From IMG/VR virus record IMGVR_UViG_3300032322_001355, positions 1-33,751 of that record: a DNA stretch of 33,751 bases; one strand, given 5' to 3'. The DNA comes from a virus. The stretch's first letter is position 1. The number at the start of each line of letters is the position of its first letter. This document shows, piece after piece, positions 31,276-33,751 of the stretch. The notes under the pieces are model-generated. The model did no database searches, was not told where the DNA came from, and saw nothing but the letters and a program-made list of their open reading frames with translations. The position numbers and the translations under genes were made by a program.

Positions 31276-31636
31276 GCCTCATCCTGATGGATTTATTTGC
31301 AGTCGCAATTTTATGGAGCTTGTTGCATCCAGGTTCGACAGCCTAAAGCATTACAAGGTAGTGATAAAAGAAACTGAAACGATATTGGACAGCTGCTATT
31401 CTGTACTCAGCAAAACACAAAAATTAAATGTGATGCAAGACAGAAGATTGCAGACAATGGAGCTTGAGATATCGGGTTATAAGCAGATTATTGAAAGCTT
31501 TAATCGGGATGCCATCGTACACAAAGAGGTACAGAAAAAACTCGTCAAAGAAACTCGCAGAAAAAAGACCTGGAAGATTATTGGCATCGGTGCCGGTGCA
31601 GGATTCTTAACAGCACTAATCATATTAGCACTATGA
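31199..31636 (+). CDS. Overlapping secreted/membrane partner of the spanin-like protein
   Basis: 145 aa. The N-terminus (YLITALAILLWLPGYSQ) is a signal peptide without a clear lipobox. A helical, coiled-coil periplasmic domain follows (LKHYKVVIKETETILDSCYSVLSKTQKL...LEISGYKQIIES). The C-terminus is a membrane helix (IIGIGAGAGFLTALIILAL). It starts 77 nt inside the upstream gene in a different frame. Canonical o-spanins are outer-membrane lipoproteins, so this C-terminal anchor is unusual. The pair might be a two-component spanin variant or holin-associated; uncertain. Confidence 0.55.
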   Translation: MYRLHHQYLITALAILLWLPGYSQIKPHPDGFICSRNFMELVASRFDSLKHYKVVIKETETILDSCYSVLSKTQKLNVMQDRRLQTMELEISGYKQIIESFNRDAIVHKEVQKKLVKETRRKKTWKIIGIGAGAGFLTALIILAL

Positions 31637-31893
31637 AAAACAAAGCATACAACATACCCGAAGAGCATCGAGAAGAACTAATCCAATTAAAACCTTGGCT
31701 ATTGGAACTGCCGAGGGGATTGCCCCCAGGTGATGACCGTACAAGGTATTTATTTGACATCTACAACGAATATCTCTTCACATCAAATATCTTTATGGAA
31801 GACAATTGCGCATCGTGCAGAGGCAAAGTATTCCGCAAAGTAATGGAAGCCATTGAAACCTATGAACAATTTGGAATGTATGGACAATATTAA
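31633..31893 (+). CDS. Hypothetical protein with CxxC motif
   Basis: 86 aa. It contains one NCASCRGKVFRKVMEAI segment, which could bind a metal or form a disulfide, and IQLKPWLLELPRGLPPGDDRTRYLFDIYNEY in the N-terminal half. No known family recognised. It overlaps the previous gene by 4 nt and the next by 14 nt. Confidence 0.6.
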   Translation: MKNKAYNIPEEHREELIQLKPWLLELPRGLPPGDDRTRYLFDIYNEYLFTSNIFMEDNCASCRGKVFRKVMEAIETYEQFGMYGQY

Positions 31894-32152
31894 AAGCGAG
31901 TTTGCCCGAAGATTGGCAGAGCGCATTGAGCAGATGGATATTATCACTCCTGAAACGCTATCTGATATGCTCATTGAATCGGGTATTGTTACTGAGCGCA
32001 GAGTATTGCAGTATTGTGCCATCTGCGAGTTTTACGATAGCATAGGCAACAAAACAAAAACGCAGACAATAAAAGAACTGTCTGCGAAATACAATATCTC
32101 TGAGCGCATCCTGGTAGAACTTACAGGGCGAGAGCGGAGGTTTTTAGTTTAA
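31880..32152 (+). CDS. Hypothetical small protein, HTH-like
   Basis: 90 aa from ATG 31880 (MDNIKSEFARRL); starts at 31862 or 31853 are alternatives. Helices RLAERIEQMDIITPETLSDMLIESGIVTERRVLQYCAICEFYDS and KELSAKYNISERILVELTGRERRFL resemble a small DNA-binding or regulatory protein. Its 3' end overlaps the sigma-factor gene on the other strand by 32 nt. It is the last gene of the rightward tail/lysis operon, and no terminator is visible between the two convergent genes. Confidence 0.5.
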   Translation: MDNIKSEFARRLAERIEQMDIITPETLSDMLIESGIVTERRVLQYCAICEFYDSIGNKTKTQTIKELSAKYNISERILVELTGRERRFLV

Positions 32153-32888
32153 GTTTTTGAAGGGCCCTATGGTGAAGATATCGAATTCCTTGCACAGACA
32201 TCTTCATTTCAATTGCCAATTCTTGCCAACTTTTTGGGAATGGCAAAAGGTAACATTGATAAATGATATGCTGTTCCTTGTATGACAATTGCCCCATCAA
32301 TTCTTTGATACGGTCTGACATATCTTTTTTCTCATAGTGTTCCAAAAAGTTTTCATCAGAAACATACTGCTTGATGTATTCATCACTATCTGAATCGTAC
32401 TGGTTATCCATTGATTCTGTAAATGGTGTGTGAATGTAGTTTCTGAAAACGCTATCGGTAATTTTCAGCTTTTCTTTGATTTCTTCTTCGGTATGCGTGT
32501 CAATCAGTTGAAGAATTTTTTTATTTGATATTATCTGTGGTTCTGAAATTCTAATCAGATTGCGTTGGTTTTTAAGGTAAGCCATTATGCTCTGCTGAAT
32601 ATACCAAACAGCATAAGATATAAACTTGAAGCCTTTGGAAGCATCAAATTTTTGTGATGCCTTTACTAATCCGATCATTCCTTCCTGGATTAAATCTTTT
32701 AAGTCATTGGCTTGGCTGCCATACTGTTTTGCGACAGAAACAACAAAAAGCATATTGTGTTTTACAAGTTGTTCGGGTGTTGCTGTAACTTCCTGTTCAG
32801 GAGTGAGTGGTTTGTACTTTGTAGCTTCAGTTAGAAAGCTTTGTATGTTGTGCTGCGTGAATGATTTTTCAATCTGTATTTGTCTCAT
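32121..32888 (-). CDS. Phage-encoded sigma-70 family factor
   Basis: 255 aa. Region 2 is clear (LFVVSVAKQYGSQANDLKDLIQEGMIGLVKASQKFDASKGFKFISYAVWYIQQSIMAYL), including the -10 recognition helix. Region 4 near the C-terminus (LSYKEQHIIYQCYLLPFPKSWQELAIEMKMSVQGIRYLHHRALQKL) is the -35-type HTH with unusual recognition residues. It would bind host core RNA polymerase and redirect it. Early expression suggests it switches on late genes. It overlaps the upstream glucosaminidase gene by ATGA and the rightward gene by 32 nt. Confidence 0.85.
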   Translation of the reverse strand: MRQIQIEKSFTQHNIQSFLTEATKYKPLTPEQEVTATPEQLVKHNMLFVVSVAKQYGSQANDLKDLIQEGMIGLVKASQKFDASKGFKFISYAVWYIQQSIMAYLKNQRNLIRISEPQIISNKKILQLIDTHTEEEIKEKLKITDSVFRNYIHTPFTESMDNQYDSDSDEYIKQYVSDENFLEHYEKKDMSDRIKELMGQLSYKEQHIIYQCYLLPFPKSWQELAIEMKMSVQGIRYLHHRALQKLKLKTSALAL

Positions 32889-33424
32889 TTATCGTACTTG
32901 TCAAGGTCATAAGTTTGTATAATATTAATTAGTGCTGTCGCATAGTGTGGAGCTGTGGCATATCCTGCTTTCTTCAATCCGTGGGCCCATCTTTTATAAT
33001 CGGTGCGTTTCAGTTTTGTCAGGTGTCGATACCGGGCAGAAACTAAAAGCTTCGAATGGTCACGGTAAGACCACCACGCGGAACGGTAAACAACAAATCT
33101 ATCTTTCGGAGTATCATCTTTGTAAACAGCATATTTTTCCTTTCTGCTGCGATGCCATTTCATTCCGAAGTGGTTATTGTGTTTTCTGCTTAGGTCGGAT
33201 CTACCTGAATTGCTTTCGATAATACCCTGTGCCAAAGTTATTGACACAGGAATATTGTAAAGTTCTGCTTCACGTTGAGCAGTTTTCAAAAAGCGTTTAA
33301 TGTATTTTTCTACGTAAGCAGGTTTTTGTTTGACTGGTTTTCCCGATGGTGGGTTACCCGGTGTTGCAAGTTTAAATGACAGCAGTAATGCTGCGAGTGC
33401 TGTACCGATTAAGATTGCTTTCAT
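32885..33424 (-). CDS. Glucosaminidase (FlgJ/LytG-like peptidoglycan hydrolase)
   Basis: 179 aa with an N-terminal signal or membrane anchor (ILIGTALAALLLSFKLA). The glucosaminidase signature includes IPVSITLAQGIIESNSG with candidate catalytic Glu70, HNNHFGMKW, the YRSAWWSYRDHSKLLVSARY segment, and AGYATAPHYATALINIIQ. It would cleave glycan strands in the periplasm. It is early in this phage, in the same operon as a SPOR-like protein and the sigma factor. The leader carries AACTACCAA overlapping the ATG. Confidence 0.8.
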   Translation of the reverse strand: MKAILIGTALAALLLSFKLATPGNPPSGKPVKQKPAYVEKYIKRFLKTAQREAELYNIPVSITLAQGIIESNSGRSDLSRKHNNHFGMKWHRSRKEKYAVYKDDTPKDRFVVYRSAWWSYRDHSKLLVSARYRHLTKLKRTDYKRWAHGLKKAGYATAPHYATALINIIQTYDLDKYDK

Positions 33425-33432
33425 TGGTAGTT
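33424..33432 (-). promoter_or_regulatory. AACTACCAA leader motif
   Basis: Minus-strand 9-mer whose last A is the first base of the glucosaminidase ATG (AACTACCAATG). It overlaps the stop of the upstream small gene. It pairs over 10 nt with the hairpin loop at 18768-18777. Confidence 0.7.
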
Positions 33433-33586
33433 AGTTTTCTGATTGATAGTTTTGTTCTGATGCCTGGATAAGAAGTTCTGTTTCGATATCATAGGCATTA
33501 ATAAAGTCTGCGAGGGTAAGTTTTTGTTTATTGTCCATATATCTGCGGAATAAAAACTCAACTGCTGTTTCTGTTTCTTCGTTCAT
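33431..33586 (-). CDS. Small hypothetical early protein (51 aa)
   Basis: 51-aa ORF beginning MNEETETAVEFLFRRYMDNKQK, charged and helical, ending QNYQSEN. Its ATG overlaps the stop of the upstream 55-aa gene (ATGA) and its stop lies at the glucosaminidase leader. The exact fit between neighbours supports it as a real coupled gene. Function unknown. Confidence 0.55.
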   Translation of the reverse strand: MNEETETAVEFLFRRYMDNKQKLTLADFINAYDIETELLIQASEQNYQSEN

Positions 33587-33750
33587 TTCAAGGGTTTTAT
33601 TTCCGTGATGGAGTCGTTAACAAAAAAGATTTTTAAAGTGTCTGAGCCATTGAAAGGCTGCTCGGGTGCCTTGTATTCCTGCTTAAACTCGCAGCGTAAT
33701 AATTGCCATACCAAGATAGCCAAAACTATTACTATTATGATATCTTTCAT
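33583..33750 (-). CDS. Small membrane protein across the contig junction (55 aa)
   Basis: 55 aa. An N-terminal membrane helix (IIIVIVLAILVWQLL) is followed by CEFKQEYKAPEQPFNGSDTLKIFFVN and a basic end. The C-x-F after the helix could be a lipobox-like feature but is not clear. Because of the terminal repeat, its 5' part also appears at 1-122. On the circle its start overlaps the stop of the SPOR-like gene (ATGA), so it belongs to the same leftward operon. Possibly a spanin-like or immunity-type membrane protein; unproven. Confidence 0.55.
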   Translation of the reverse strand: MKDIIIVIVLAILVWQLLRCEFKQEYKAPEQPFNGSDTLKIFFVNDSITEIKPLK

Positions 33751-33751
33751 A
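33629..33751. repeat. Terminal direct repeat, right copy
   Basis: Exact copy of bases 1-123. It contains most of the 55-aa gene at 33583-33750, whose left copy (1-122) is truncated by the contig edge. The repeat has no inverted or IS-like structure, so an assembly overlap of a circular molecule is the simplest reading. Confidence 0.9.

Overview
The window looks like a complete, circularly permuted genome of a tailed phage with siphovirus-like gene content, infecting a member of the Bacteroidota. Its first and last 123 bases are identical, so the contig closes into a circle of about 33,628 bp. It carries large terminase, portal, capsid-type protein, major tail protein, an 1102-aa tape measure and lysis-type proteins. 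The Bacteroidota assignment rests on promoter-like TAnnTTTG boxes (one with a matching TTTG 19 bp upstream), no Shine-Dalgarno sequences, A-rich leaders before structural genes, AT-rich DNA, and protein families that look like those of Bacteroidota phages. No integrase, tRNA, CRISPR array or insertion sequence was seen.

Layout around the circle. (1) A leftward early operon starts near 1400, crosses the contig junction and ends at 32121. It encodes small unknown proteins, a protein with prohead-protease-associated domains, a SPOR-like secreted protein, a glucosaminidase and a sigma-70-family factor. (2) A rightward head operon, 1515-10038, encodes a ClpP-type protease/scaffold, capsid, major tail protein, portal, connector, a fibre-like protein and two holin-like membrane proteins. 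(3) Leftward replication genes, 16991-10072, encode an HTH repressor, an SF2 helicase, a degenerate HNH protein, a lysozyme-like lipoprotein, a VRR-NUC nuclease, a P-loop replication ATPase and SSB. (4) A short rightward recombination pair, 17095-18410, encodes a RecE-like exonuclease and a Rad52-like annealing protein. (5) A 491-bp non-coding segment, 18411-18901, holds a terminator, eleven TGTAAC iterons around an AT-rich core (candidate origin), a promoter-like box and a strong hairpin. (6) A rightward packaging/tail/lysis operon, 18902-32152, includes a likely programmed -1 frameshift in the tail assembly chaperone.

Two regulatory layers are visible. Four copies of a 16-bp palindrome (TAATAAnATTTTATTA) overlap TAnnTTTG boxes at the four early control regions, and the small HTH protein is the obvious candidate binder. 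Eight early genes also carry the exact 9-mer AACTACCAA just before the start codon. The loop of the strong hairpin at 18758-18786, upstream of the terminase genes, is its exact reverse complement (TTGGTAGTT). A phage antisense RNA that pairs with the early leaders, perhaps at the early-to-late switch, is the most interesting hypothesis in this window. All functions are inferred from reading the sequence; no database search was run.
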